Positions 11,730 to 24,519 of a DNA stretch of 64,000 nt are shown here, piece after piece. Source of the stretch: Artemia franciscana (lineage: Eukaryota; Arthropoda; Branchiopoda; Anostraca; Artemiidae); the NCBI RefSeq assembly GCF_032884065.1, contig NC_088881.1:10513147-10577146 (forward strand), in the 5' to 3' direction. The notes under the pieces were generated by a model. The model had not been told where the DNA came from. It ran no database searches and saw only the letters and a program-made list of their open reading frames with translations. Both the position numbers and the translations under genes were made by a program. Position 1 is the first letter of the stretch. Each line of letters begins with the position of its first letter.

Positions 11730-14550
11730 TCTTGGTGTTAACCACGGGGGGGGGGGGAATTGTCCAACTTACTTATACTATGTAAAACAGGTAGCCGGAG
11801 CTCACAAAAAGCCGCTGACTTTGTAGGTTTGCCTTTATTCCTTGTTAATATTTTTCATCGACTTATTTCTTATTATAATACCCAATAAAGCTTATTTGGA
11901 AAAAAAGGTGATATAACAGTGAATATTATATTTGGAAAGAACATTTAATGACCTAGGGGAGAGGGCAAATTTGTCATCTTTTTCATTAATAATACTGAAA
12001 ACAAGCCTTTTTAATGAAATTACTTCCGAAGAGTTATTTTCAAAATTAAGTGGGATGGGGAAATCTTGGGGCACAAACCCCTTCAATTTACTCAAGTTGA
12101 TTCAAATGGATGTTTCTATTTTTTTTTGTCTAACTTAAGTCTTTCAAGTAACGCTAGATGGACGGAATTTTGACAGTACCAATTACGACCTGTTTTATTT
12201 ACTACGATAGTTAGCAACTACGATCTATAATATTTATATTTCATTTGAAAATTGACTATTACCTCTTCACTCTTAATAATTCACCAGTTAAAAAATCCAA
12301 TCATCTTTAACTGACGTTTGTTTCACTATCAAAAGCAAAAGCCCAACTGATACTGAACCCACGAATCAATTCATTTATTCTTAAATAGTGACGTTAAAGC
12401 AGGTTTATAGAGGCTCGTCAACGTTTATACAATTTGATTTCATTACTTTGGTGAAAATACATTAAAACATGTTGTTTTTTCAACAGAAATTAAAAAATGG
12501 TATTCAAACTTAAAAAAAATTAATGATTCATGTAAGTGAAATTTGGAGCCAAACAGAAATAGGTGGTTTGAGGAGTCCGAGCCACCTCCTCCCCCAGTCT
12601 CATTTTTGGGCTGTAGGCTTCTTATAACTTTATTAAATTGGGAGCATTCGCAGAACTTTCTCCAATTTGGGGATCTTTCTCCAATTCATTTGCACCTAAC
12701 CTCTTTCTTAAAGCGGTGTTCCAAAACAAAAACCCCCGTCTGAAAATGGGTCAAAATGAAAAATTGATAAATGAGGTTAAATATCCCGACCCCTCTTTTA
12801 ACAAAACAAATTCTTGACAGGAATTTTCAGGACATTTTTTGGCAGTGAAATTTATACTCCAGATACAAATAAAAACATAAACGCACTGATATAAATATCC
12901 ACGGATTTTTTTTTGTCCTTGTTCACTTTTGTCTTAAAGTTTCATAGTGTCAAGCCAATGATTATGTATATCTAGGAAGGAGAGAGGCTTTTCGGAACAG
13001 ATTTATGTTTAATCGAGAGTCCTATTTAAGCAATAAAATAGGAGACGCGAGAGCAAAGGGTCACTTTGCATCATTTTATGACGCAACCAGAGTCACCGAT
13101 TCACAAAAATGAGGGGAGAGTGGTAATGATTTCTTTTTCGATTTTTTTTTTAATGAAAGTACAAAAAAATGTAGTTTTCAAAATTTAGGAGATAGATTTT
13201 TTTTCGTTCTAAGTGAAGAAGGATATTTTTCAAAATATACGACGGTAATATCTCCTCTCCTTCCCCCTCCTCCCCAATTGGTGGCCGTTGACACAATACG
13301 ATACCTTACAGTTGTCAGACACGTGCTGTCACGCAGTGATATCTAATGTTCGTTGTCATTGAAATAAAACTAATCGAAATAGAAATTTGTCCGTTAATAG
13401 GTAGATAGCTTTTTTTCAGTTGTTGGGGGTATGTGTAAATGCTGTGTAGTCGGATCTATGCAAAAGAGTATCGAGGAGGGAAAATTCATTTAGGGACGGA
13501 CAGTTCCATTTCAAAATTTCTTGCAATACTTCCTTTTAAGAAAGGCTATACTTTTTTACGGAGATGCACACATCATCATCATCAAAACAAGACGTCTGTG
13601 ACGTTTTTATAGGTTAGGTTTTAGGCTGGGGTGCTCAGATAAATCTTTATTTGGGGGTGGGGGAGGGTTGTATTTTCAGATTATCCGTATTTTCCGAGAA
13701 GGTGAGATTAAAGAAGAAAAATAAGTAAATGTCTCCCCGGAAAATTCCCTTGGGTCATTCTCCCTTTGGCAAATTTTCCTTGAGAAACTCTTCCTTGCTT
13801 GAAATTCCTCCCTCAGGAAAACGGAGCAGCCAATCAGGAAGCATGGAAATTGGAAATAATGCAGGAAAAATGATTTTATTGGGTAGAAAGAAACATTCCA
13901 CGCATATTCAAATACATAGGCAGAATTTACAATGTAGAATATTCTATAGTATTTATTCTTATATTTTTTATTTTCTATTTCTTTTCCGTATTTTCAGGCT
14001 TGAGTTACCATAGCATAACAAGATAAAGGTTAAAGAAAGAAACTGAAAACATAAAGCTACTGACAACCATAAAATAGTAGTCATATCATGGAATGGCACA
14101 AAGATAACAGGCTGTGATTAAAAGGTAGGAGTAATTACTTCTCATGACCGTGGACTTGGTCTTGTACTGATCAGATGCGTCATTTACCAGGATTACCAGG
14201 TTTTGACTTGTGTAGTACAACCTCAATTGGCTTAAGAATACCCATGACCACTACTCTTTCCTTTCTTCAATGATTTGAGATGACAAAGAAATTTAACGGC
14301 GATTCTTTCAAGACACAGGTGTAATTAATTTTCTTCAAGACCCAGGTGCATGTTACATAATAGGGAATGTTTTTTAAAGATATGCAGGTGCATTTTACGT
14401 AATAGGGATTGTTTTTTCTTTGAGTGTTTATAAAACCCGTGAGGGTCAGGGCTTCCTTACTTCATGATTTCTTTTGTTTTTATTTAATAGGGTTTAGGTG
14501 GTATCTAGTAGAGGATGTTTTTCTTAAAAAGCCACGAGGGCCAGGAAAAA
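11730..14550. other. Unassigned DNA
   Basis: No gene recognised. It includes poly-G and poly-C tracts and, around 13,725-13,820, a TTTTCC/AATTCCC-rich patch similar in style to 61,540-62,110. Confidence 0.45.
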
Positions 14551-14554
14551 ACCT

Positions 14555-14860
14555 TCAGGGTCCAGTAGTGGGAGACCTTTAAGACGCAGGCCCTAGCAAG
14601 CGATTCCACTGGGCCCCTAGCAACTTTTTCCACCAGGGGCTCTAACCTAACCTAGCAACCTTTTCCATTGGGGGCCCGAGCAGCCAATTCAAGGGGGGTG
14701 TCATCCAACTCCTACGAGGGCTCTAGCGACCAGTTCCAAAGGGGAAACCTAGCAGCCAATTTCAACGGGACCCTAGCAACCAATTTTACCGACAAAACCA
14801 TTTCCAAGACGTTTCAAGACATTTCAATACGTTTCTAAAGACATTTTCCCAAGATGTTTG
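14555..14860. repeat. Degenerate minisatellites
   Basis: 14,585-14,790 repeats an imperfect ~35-45-bp unit built on CCTAGCAACCAATTCCA plus a G run. 14,795-14,860 repeats CATTTCMAGACGTTTC-like 16-19-bp units. Confidence 0.7.
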
Positions 14861-15344
14861 AAAACTTTCCAAAGCTTTTTTCTAAGAGATTTTTTAAGGT
14901 TTCTTCGGTTGTTATGTAATAGAAGAATTTTTCTTATCTTAAGGATGACACAATCTGGCATGACAAGCTAGACTTCAGGGGCCCTCGGAGAATCCCGTCT
15001 TGTAACTGTGGAGGACACACATCTGAGGTATTACATAATGATGATGGACATGTGGGTTGTTACATAGTACTTTGTTGCCATATAGTACTTTTTTATCAAG
15101 GAATCTTTATAACCTAAAGATTTTGTCCACATTAGGATTCGAAAAGGATTTCCCCTCAATTGATTAGGACGCTAGACAGCTTGACTACAAAAACCTTTCT
15201 AATATTGTTATTCGGCTAATAATTTCTACGTTATAACCTTTGCACGCAAGGAGAATCCCTGTATCGATTACCAGAATGATTGATGGATTGCATGTTTCCT
15301 ACCCTTTCCACATGAGAGCTCAAGCATCCCACTACTATTGTTTT

Positions 15345-16350
15345 TTGCTCTATTAGATGCAGCTGCATGCTACATTCCACTAATTCAAATCTTGGTATTA
15401 GCAAAATCAGAATTTTGAAAGAGCCATAAGCATTACGCGTCACAGCAGAAGCTCCATTGCTTACGGTGGTAATAATAAGAAAAAATGTTGACTTCACAAT
15501 ACGTTTTCTTGCAAATTCAAACACACAAACGAAGAAAAAAAAATACTATTTTGCATTTGGTTGTTTCTGAGAGGATAACATAAAAATACTACGTTTGTTT
15601 GAGCCAAGACTATTGATATTCACTTCACCGTGGCAAAATGAGACTAGCCCACACTAGCAAGCAATTCCAGAGGGGTAGGTTTTTTATTAAAGGCAGATTT
15701 ATGCCAAATTAAGATATATTTCTGAAATGTCTTAATGAAAATACCTGGTTTTTCTGCTCTCTTAGATGTGCCTACCTATTACATTCCATTAATTTAAAAC
15801 TCAATGTTAGCAAAATCACATTTTGAAAATGAAATACGCAAACAAAGAAAAAAGACACACTTTTTACATTCGGTTATTTCTGAATGGTTTTATTGAAATT
15901 GCCAAGTTTTTGAGCTAAGGTTATGTATATTGACGCCACCGTGTCAATATGAGGCTAGTCCAACCTAGCAAGTGATTCTCGAGGTGAAGGGCTGTTATTA
16001 GACGTAAATTTAATGCCATATTCGGAGTTATTTGTGCCTGCTTGTTGCAATCCATTAATTTAAATCTTGATACTAGCAAAATCGCATTTTGAAAAATGAA
16101 ATACGCAAACGAAGAAAAAGAGAAACATTTTTGTATTCGGTTAAATCTGGAAGGTTTTGACGAAAATGTCACGTTTCTTTGAGCCAAGACTATGTATATT
16201 CACACCGCAGTGGCAACATGGGGCTAGCCTATTCAGCAAGCAATTCTAGAGAGGGAGGGCTGTTATTAGAGGTAAATTTAAGCCATATTAATATATATTT
16301 CTGGAAATCTTAATGAAAATGTCTCGTTCTTTTGAGCCAAGACTATGCGG
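15345..16350. repeat. ~270-300-bp tandem array, about three and a half units
   Basis: The anchor TTTGAGCCAAGACTAT (or a variant) lies at about 15,598, 15,905, 16,178 and 16,337. Other recurring blocks are GCAAAATC-CATTTTGAAAATGAAATACGCAAAC and CTAGCAAGCAATTC. The last unit is shortened. Short open frames on the reverse strand lie inside it and are not genes. Confidence 0.85.
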
Positions 16351-16369
16351 TCATGGTTGACAAGCGCAC

Positions 16370-17130
16370 ATATGAATAATATTGTTATTCGTTTTTGGCA
16401 TAATCTCATTAGAGGTAGTAATAGTAGTATAGAACTAGTAAATGTTGCATTAGCAATAGTATTATACTGATAGAACTAGTAAATGTTGCATTAGCAATAG
16501 TATTATTAGTATTGTGCACCTATCGCCTTTGGGTCAATTGATTTTTTCCTTTAAGTATTCTCTCAGAGTTCCAACTTAATACACAGATTAAATCTTAAGA
16601 TAGGCCATTTTGACAATCTATATGAAAGTAGTGTCTTCTGTTTTTCAAATTTGCCATGAATATCTCTTAAATTTGACCTTTAAAGACTTAGGCGTAAAAG
16701 TGCTATTATCAAAGTAGGTTCGATGGTAGTAAAATTAGTTGCAGTGTTAGTTTTGTATTAGTTGTAGCAGTAGTAGTAGAAGTATTAACAGCAGTAGCAA
16801 CATGTGCATATTTCCTTTCGGTCAGATGAGCATCATTTTCATGATACCCCGAAAGTTTTATTTTGACACGTTAAGCTGTTCCAAAAAAAATGTGAAATGC
16901 GCTTTTGACACCCTTATGACACTCTTTTCACCTTAATACTCAAAGCCTTAAAAGTTGTTGCATTTGAAGTAGTACTTGGAGTAGTTTAGTAGCAGTAGTA
17001 ACGTAAGGAAAAGTAGCAGTGGTAATAGTCTTAGTAGTTACGTTCATATAATACTTTTTTGTCAATTGGTCTTCCCCTTTATGTATTCTCCTAACTTAAT
17101 ATCGAAATTGATTCTATTGAAACAAGTATC
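16370..17130 (+). repeat. Module T DNA, first copy
   Basis: GTAGTAGTAGAAGTATTAACAG-type triplets and CTTCCCCTTTATGTATTCTC mark it as module T. The part from 16,693 onward is included in the 2.8-kb tandem duplication. Confidence 0.7.
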
Positions 17131-19517
17131 GCTAAAGATAAAACAACATTGCAAAATCATAAAGATGAATCAATCGGAAAAGTGGAAAGCTAATCAAAAA
17201 CTCAGTTTACTTTAAGAGAAAATAAACGTGGAATTTTCTTTAAAAAAAATAAAAATTTCTATACCCTAATGACACTAAAAGAAAGGTTTTAAAAAATAAA
17301 GTAAGCATGGTACGGGGTATTTTGTCCCCTGAACCTATAAGCTACTCAAAGTATTTTTAAGCTAATTAAGGTATTAAAGTTAAGTTAGTTACGTATTATA
17401 ATTAAGGTTCATAATTAAAGTAAGCTATAAGCTTCAAACTCCACCTGTCATTGTCATGGATAATGCCAGCCTGTCCCAAGCCAGGATGAAGGAGGAGGGT
17501 TGGGCGACAGGTTTGCTACCTGTCCCTGCAAAAACGCCCCAGCAACGGAAACGTCGATAAATGCCTCGGATGAATTATATTCCCCCCTGATAACGATCCC
17601 AGCACGCCCCCGGACACGATTATTGACTGCGAAGCAACCAACAAAAATCGGCTTCTGGAACGTGAGAACTCTAGTCAGCTATCAAAAACAAGTTCTCAGA
17701 GAGATGAAGCAATATAATATTGAAATACTGGCCCTAAGCGAAATACATTGGAAAGGTGTAGGCCAAGAAATACTAGATCATGGGTATGTACTGTTGTATA
17801 GCGGAGAAGACAACCATCATCAGGTAGGTGTAGGACTTATGATGTCCCCTGCAGCATACCGAAAAATGCTCAAATGGACTCCAATAAACGAAAGGATCTT
17901 GTTTGCAAGATTAGCTACAACACACACTAAGCTTTCTGTCATTGTATGCTACGCTCCTACTAATGAGGCGGATGATGATGTCAAAGATAGCTTCTATGAA
18001 ACCTTGCAAGCTGTCACCAAAGACATCCCCAAACATGATGTTCTATGTGTTGTTGGTGATCTGAATGCCAAAGTAGGAGGCGATCGCAAGTACTGTCCGG
18101 AAGTCCTAGGACTGCATGGACTTGGCTAGATTAACGAAAATGGTGAATTACTACTAGACTTCGCGCTAAATAATGACCTTGTCGTTGGCGGGACACTCTT
18201 CGAGCATAAAAATGTGCACAAGTACACATGGACATCTCCAGACGGTTCAACGCAAAACCAGATTGACCATTTCCTGATCGCCAGAAGGTGGCGTACAAGC
18301 CTATTAGACGTGCATGGGTATAGAGGAGCAGACGGCCAGTCGGATCACTTGCTCATGATCGCCCACATACAGATCAAACTACGTGCCCAAAAGAAGAAAC
18401 AGCAAAACCTGAAGAAACTGTACGACACGGACAAGCTACAGGATCGAAAAACCCGCAGAGATTTCTGTATATCTTTATGGAACAAATTTGATGCCTTGGC
18501 TGTTGAGGCAAATGACTCAGAAAGCGTCGAAGAAAAATGGGAGAAAATAAAAAGTACTTACACGACGATTGCCGAAGAATAACTGGGTTTCCGAAAGAAA
18601 CCAAAAAAAAGGTGTATCTCTGACGTAACATGGAAACTGATTGACGAACAAAAGGCACTCAAGCAAACCATGTTCATAGATACTACAAGGTGTTCAGAGC
18701 TGGCACCAAAACAATTATACAAAGAAAAAGACAAAGAGTGACTCCAAGACTGTCTACCGATTGACAAATGAGATGGTAGGAAAACAAAGCAGCCGAATCA
18801 CCCCTGACAAGGACGAAAATGGATCAATTATATCTGATCCAGAAACATTTACGAGAGATGGGCTTCCCATTTCGAAAAACTTTTGAATAGACCGAGAACT
18901 TGTGATTAAGCAAACGTACCTGATATCTCTTTTATTTATTTAGACATCAATACAGATCCTCCAAATGCTGAGGAGATCATGCATGCAGCAAAGAACTTAT
19001 AAAATGGACGAGCCCCGGGTATTGATGGCATTTCAGCAGAAATTCTGAAGTACTCAATTAGTACCTGCATATCCATTTGGCTTTCCCTCTTCACCGCAAT
19101 ATGGATCTTAGGGAAGGTCCCAAGAGATTGGAGAAGAGCCATTATAGTCAAACTCTTCAAAAAGGGAGACTTGATGAACTGCCATAACTGGAGAGGCATC
19201 AATCTTCTCCCTGTTTAATTCAAACTATTAGTCTCCGTCATTTTGCAGTGTCTGCGGAAAGCACTAGACGCAACTCTAAGAGAAGATCAGCATGGTTTCA
19301 GAACTGGGAGATCCTGTTCTGATCTAATATTTATACTGAGAATGCTTGTCGAAGAATCAAAAGAATGGAACAAGAAGCTCTACCTCCTATTTATTGACTT
19401 TGAAAAGGCATTTGACTCAGTTGACAAAGATTGCTTGTGGAGAGTTTTGAAATACTACGGAATTCCCGAGAAAACAGTAGATATGATTATAGCACTTTAT
19501 GAAGAATCAGAATGTTT
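16693..19517 (+). repeat. Tandem duplication, first copy (2,825 bp)
   Basis: Matches 19,518-22,423 almost base for base, with about a dozen substitutions, an 80-bp deletion in this copy and two tiny length changes. Both ends of the duplicated unit read CGTAAA (16,693 and 19,518; also 22,424 in the unduplicated continuation), so the junction fits a microhomology-mediated tandem duplication. It contains T-module DNA followed by the 5' two thirds of an RTE-like LINE. Confidence 0.92.
17430..19517 (+). pseudogene. RTE-like LINE, copy 1: endonuclease and partial RT, broken
   Basis: Encoded an APE-type endonuclease and reverse transcriptase that would nick DNA and copy the element's RNA at the nick. 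The endonuclease frame is open at 17,500-18,129, with FWNVRTL, LSEIHWKG, CYAPTN and VVGDLNAKVG; after a TAG at 18,127 the frame continues with TWTSPDG, QIDHF and SDHLLM to a TAA at 18,580. RT motifs follow: GRAPGIDGISAEILK, NWRGINLLP, QHGFRTGRS, FIDFEKAFDS. The sequence stops at ...EESECFVK, where the tandem-duplication junction cuts it. An 80-bp stretch present in copy 2 is missing near 18,739. The TAG is private to this copy; the TAA and later stops are shared with copy 2. Family assignment rests on resemblance to CFDP2/BovB-like proteins. Confidence 0.9.
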
Positions 19518-19960
19518 CGTAAAAGTGCTATTATCAAAGTAGGTTCGATGGTAGTAAAATTAGTTGCAGTGTTAGTTTTGTATTAGTTGTAGCAGTAGTA
19601 GTAGAAGTATTAACAGCAGTAGCAACATGTGCATATTTCCTTTCGGTCAGATGAACTTCATTTTCATGATACCCCGAAAGTTTTATTTTGACACGTTAAG
19701 CTGTTCCAAAAAAAATGTGAAATGCGCTTTTGACACCCTTATGACACTCTTTTCACCTTAATACTCAAAGCCTTAAAAGTTGTTGCATTTGAAGTAGTAC
19801 TTGGAGTAGTTTAGTAGCAGTAGTAACGTAAGGAAAAGTAGCAGTGGTAATAGTCTTAGTAGTTACGTTCATATAATACTTTTTTGTCAATTGGTCTTCC
19901 CCTTTATGTATTCTCCTAACTTAATATCGAAATTGATTCTATTGAAACAAGTATCGCTAA
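19518..19960 (+). repeat. Module T DNA, second copy
   Basis: Duplicate of 16,693-17,130 at about 0.5% divergence, placed between the cut end of LINE copy 1 and the start of LINE copy 2. Confidence 0.85.
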
Positions 19961-20254
19961 AGATAAAACAACATTGCAAAATCATAAAGATGAATCAATC
20001 GGAAAAGTGGAAAGCTAATCAAAAACTCAGTTTACTTTAAGAGAAAATAAACGTGGAATTTTCTTTAAAAAACAAATAAAAATTTCTATACCCTAATGAC
20101 ACTAAAAGAAAGGTTTTAAAAAATAAAGTAAGCATGGTACGGGGTATTTTGTCCCCTGAACCTATAAGCTACTCAAAGTATTTTTAAGCTAATTAAGGTA
20201 TTAAAATTAAGTTAGTTACGTATTATAATTAAGGTTCATAATTAAAATAAGCTA

Positions 20255-23200
20255 TAAGCTTCAAACTCCACCTGTCATTGTCATGGATAATGCCAGCCTG
20301 TCCCAAGCCAGGATGAAGGAGGAGGGTTGGGCGACAGGTTTGCTACCTGTTCCTGCAAAAACGCCCCAGCAACGGAAACGTCGATAAATGCCTCGGATGA
20401 ATTATATTCCCCCTGATAACGATCCCAGCACGCCCCCGGACACGATTATTGACTGCGAAGCAACCAACAAAAATCGGCTTCTGGAACGTGAGAACTCTAG
20501 TCAGCTATCAAAAACAAGTTCTCAGAGAGATGAAGCAATATAATATTGAAATACTGGCCCTAAGCGAAATACATTGGAAAGGTGTAGGCCAAGAAATACT
20601 AGATCATGGGTATGTACTGTTGTATAGCGGAGAAGACAACCATCATCAGGTAGGTGTAGGACTTATGATGTCCCCTGCAGCATACCAAAAAATGCTCAAA
20701 TGGACTCCAATAAACGAAAGGATCTTGTTTGCACGATTAGCTACAACACACACTAAGCTTTCTGTCATTGTATGCTACGCTCCTACTAATGAGGCGGATG
20801 ATGATGTCAAAGATAGCTTCTATGAAACCTTGCAAGCTGTCACCAAAGACATCCCCAAACATGATGTTCTATGTGTTGTTGGTGATCTGAATGCCAAAGT
20901 AGGAGCCGATCGCAAGTACTGTCCGGAAGTCCTAGGACTGCATGGACTTGGCCAGATTAACGAAAATGGTGAATTACTACTAGACTTCGCGCTAAATAAT
21001 GACCTTGTCGTTGGCGGGACACTCTTCGAGCATAAAAATGTGCACAAGTACACATGGACATCTCCAGACGGTTCAACGCAAAACCAGATTGACCATTTCC
21101 TGATCGCCAGAAGGTGGCGTACAAGCCTATTAGACGTGCATGGGTATAGAGGAGCAGACGGCCAGTCGGATCACTTGCTCATGATCGCCCACATACAGAT
21201 CAAACTACGTGCCCAAAAGAAGAAACAGCAAAACCTGAAGAAACTGTACGACACGGACAAGCTACAGGATCGAAAAACCCGCAGAGATTTCTGTATATCT
21301 TTATGGAACAAATTTGATGCCTTGGCTGTTGAGGCAAATGACTCAGAAAGCGTCGAAGAAAAATGGGAGAAAATAAAAAGTACTTACACGACGATTGCCG
21401 AAGAATAACTGGGTTTCCGAAAGAAACCAAAAAAAAGGTGTATCTCTGACGTAACATGGAAACTGATTGACGAACAAAAGGCACTCAAGCAAACCATGTT
21501 CATAGATACTACAAGGTGTTCAGAGCTGGCACCAAAACAATTATACAAAGAAAAAGACAAAGAGGTAAAAAAGAGTGCAAGAAAGGACAAGAGACAGTTC
21601 CTTGAAAAGAAAGCAGCTTTAACTGAAGAAGCTGCTAGGAAGAGTGACTCCAAGACTGTCTACCGATTGACAAATGAGATGGTAGGAAAACAAAGCAGCC
21701 GAATCACCCCTGACAAGGACGAAAATGGATCAATTATATCTGATCCAGAAACATTTACGAGAGATGGGCTTCCCATTTCGAAAAACTTTTGAATAGACCG
21801 AGAACTTGTGATTAAGCAAACGTACCTGATATCTCTTTTATTTATTTAGACATCAATACAGATCCTCCAAATGCTGAGGAGATCATGCATGCAGCAAAGA
21901 ACTTATAAAATGGACGAGCCCCGGGTATTGATGGCATTTCAGCAGAAATTCTGAAGTACTCAATTAGTACCTGCATATCCATTTGGCTTTCCCTCTTCAC
22001 CGCAATATGGATCTTAGGGAAGGTCCCAAGAGATTGGAGAAGAGCCATTATAGTCAAACTCTTCAAAAAGGGAGACTTGATGAACTGCCATAACTGGAGA
22101 GGCATCAATCTTCTCCCTGTTTAATTCAAACTATTAGTCTCCGTCATTTTGCAGCGTCTGCGGAAAGCACTAGACGCAACTCTACGAGAAGATCAGCATG
22201 GTTTCAGAACTGGGAGATCCTGTTCTGATCTAATATTTATACTGAGAATGCTTGTCGAAGAATCAAAAGAATGGAACAAGAAGCTCTACCTCCTATTTAT
22301 TGACTTTGAAAAGGCATTTGACTCAGTTGACAAAGATTGCTTGTGGAGAGTTTTGAAATACTACGGAATTCCCGAGAAAACAGTAGATATGATTATAGCA
22401 CTTTATGAAGAATCAGAATGTTTCGTAAAGACCGAATTCGGTACAACCAGATTTTTCAAGATCATATCTGGTGTTCGTCAAGGATTTGTACTTTCCCCCA
22501 TGCTCTTTATAATTATAATGGATTATGCCCTGAGATTTGTATCGAGCTATGGGGTAAAAGTAAGCAACAAGCAACTGTTTGATCTGGACTTTGCGGACGA
22601 CGTTGTCCTTCTCGAAGAGTCTAAAGAACGGTTGCAGCAGCTGCTTGACACTATTACCGAGAATACAGAGAATGTCGGGCTAAGGATAAACAGTAACAAA
22701 TCGAAGAGCATGGCGATCACAACCTCACCACTTGTTCTCCATTGTAAAAACAAGGATCTAGAACAAGTCCAGGAGTTCAAGTACCTGGGTAGCTGGATTG
22801 ATTGTGATGGAGAGATCTTGACCGAGATTAAACTTAGAATTGGACAAGCTACGGGCCTTCTATAGATTGAAGCCTATTTGGAGAAGTAATAAATATTCAA
22901 TGCGACTGAAGCTTCGACCCTTCAACAGCAATGTACTCTCAATCCTCCTTTACGCAAGTGAATGTTGGAAAATAAACACTCAGCTTGAAAAAAGAATCCT
23001 TGCATTTGAAAATATGAGCCTCAGAAGAATGTTGAATACAAGCAGGCAACAAAAAATTATAAATGCAGAAATACGCAGAAAAACAGGTCAACCTCCAGTC
23101 ACTGAGTTGCTGAAAAGAAGGCGATGGACATACCTGGGACACGTTCTTCGTATGGAAGAGAGCCGCCTTCCTCGAACAACCTATGAATGGAAGCCAGACG

Positions 23201-23335
23201 GTAGAAGAAAGAGAGGCATCCCCAAAAATACATTGAGACGAACATATGACCGAGATCTGACCGAGGCCGGCACCTCACTAATACCTGAATCATCCTTGAA
23301 CTTGACAGCAATTCATCCTTGAACTTGATTTATGA
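20255..23335 (+). pseudogene. RTE-like LINE, copy 2: nearly full length, broken
   Basis: About 3 kb, close to the ~1,000 codons usual for RTE elements. The endonuclease frame 20,449-21,408 holds FWNVRTL, LSEIHWKG, GDLNAKVG, TWTSPDG, QIDHF and SDHLLM. The RT region 21,849-22,865 holds PGIDGISAEILK, QHGFRTGRS, FIDFEKAFDS, GVRQGFVLSPMLF, the catalytic FADD, GLRINSNKSKSM and FKYLGS. The C-terminal part 22,840-23,322 holds RRRRWTYLGHVLRME-type sequence. Stops interrupt it at 21,406, about 21,812, 21,905 and 22,121, and frames change near 21,760 and 22,847. The early stops are shared with copy 1, so the element was dead before it was duplicated. The 3' end carries ATCCTTGAACTTGA twice, about 20 bp apart. 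No target duplication was identified. Confidence 0.92.
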
Positions 23336-23439
23336 TTTCTGATTGTTTCAAAAAAAAAGTTTCCATGCTTGTGATCTTGATGGAGATAAATATAAGGATT
23401 TAATGATTAAAATAAATATATTGTAAAAAAACGGACATG

Positions 23440-24510
23440 AATCTTTTGGTTGCTAGTAAATGATAAAAGTAATATCATTGATGTAGACGACCTAGATCCT
23501 AAGTGTCAAAATTTAGTTACCTTTGACGATTTTGAAAAAGATCAGAAAGAAAATGAAGTTATATTCGTGAGAGGTAGAAAACGAAATACATTAATAATCT
23601 ATATTTCTCAGAGCTATTTTGATAAACCTTAAATTATACGGTTAAACTATAATAGTTTCACATTTTTAAGTGTTTTAATCTAAAAGAAACTGAGCGACTC
23701 AGACAAAACCGTGAATTTCACTTGAAAAAAGTAAAATTTATCAACTACTTTAGTCAAGAAAACAATAATCATGGATTTTCACTAATTGATTTGAAAACAA
23801 ATGATGAACCCCTCAAGTGTGGAAAAAACTTAGATATTTGCTTAATAAAATTAGAAGCGTAGCTAAATAGTAGAAGATATTGCTAAATAGATAAGTTTAG
23901 GAGCTTAGAAAGTAAATATCGGAAGTACACAAGTAACGAAAGCAGATTACTGGATGATGATGGTAATCTTGATTTATTAAAGTACTACAAAAAACTTTAC
24001 CTTGAAATTTATCTATAAAGATAATTCTCTAATAAATGGAAGAGTATACAATTTATTTATCAGAATTCCAAAAACAAAAAATAAAGAACTGTTTCGACGT
24101 AAAACAAATGTAAAGTTCAAGTAACGCATACAAAAGTGAATGAACGAGAACCTGTTAAACTTCATAAAAAACAGGTGACTAAGATTGTAAACTATAAAAT
24201 GAAAATAAAATATGCGATATTGATTTATCTTACAAACAACTAATTCAAAACCGTCCAAGATCACCGTTCTTACCCCTTCTCGATTAATTTGAAATAAATA
24301 AAAAAAGATGACTCTATTGAGTAAATAGTTCATTTATCTTCTCTTCAAAAAGTAATAAAACTAAAATTTAGGAGAAACAATTGCCGAATTCGAATAAAAA
24401 ATATTATTGTTGGTAAAGAGCCTGTTAATCTATCATTTAGAAGAAAACAAATTGAACAAATTGAGCAAGGAATAATTAAGAATAATAATATCTACATAAT
24501 TATATTGTAT
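23440..24510 (+). mobile_element. Polinton-like (Maverick/adintovirus) fossil, packaging ATPase region
   Basis: A broken fragment. The part at about 23,450-23,860 resembles the later half of the A32/FtsK-like genome-packaging ATPase of Polintons: LVTFDDF fits a Walker B segment, and VRGRKRN followed by IYISQSYF fits the conserved arginine-rich and sensor-like region after it. The remainder to about 24,510 is lysine- and asparagine-rich and not assigned. Capsid, polymerase B, integrase and terminal repeats were not seen, so only a small part of a 15-20-kb element is present. It carries several breaks and looks old. It lies between the LINE and a family G fragment. Confidence 0.6.
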
Positions 24511-24519
24511 CATCAACCG

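Noticed and set aside
18374-22780. Reverse-strand frames of 67-94 codons opposite the LINE
   Set aside because: Shadow frames of the LINE; identical pairs occur because the segment is duplicated.
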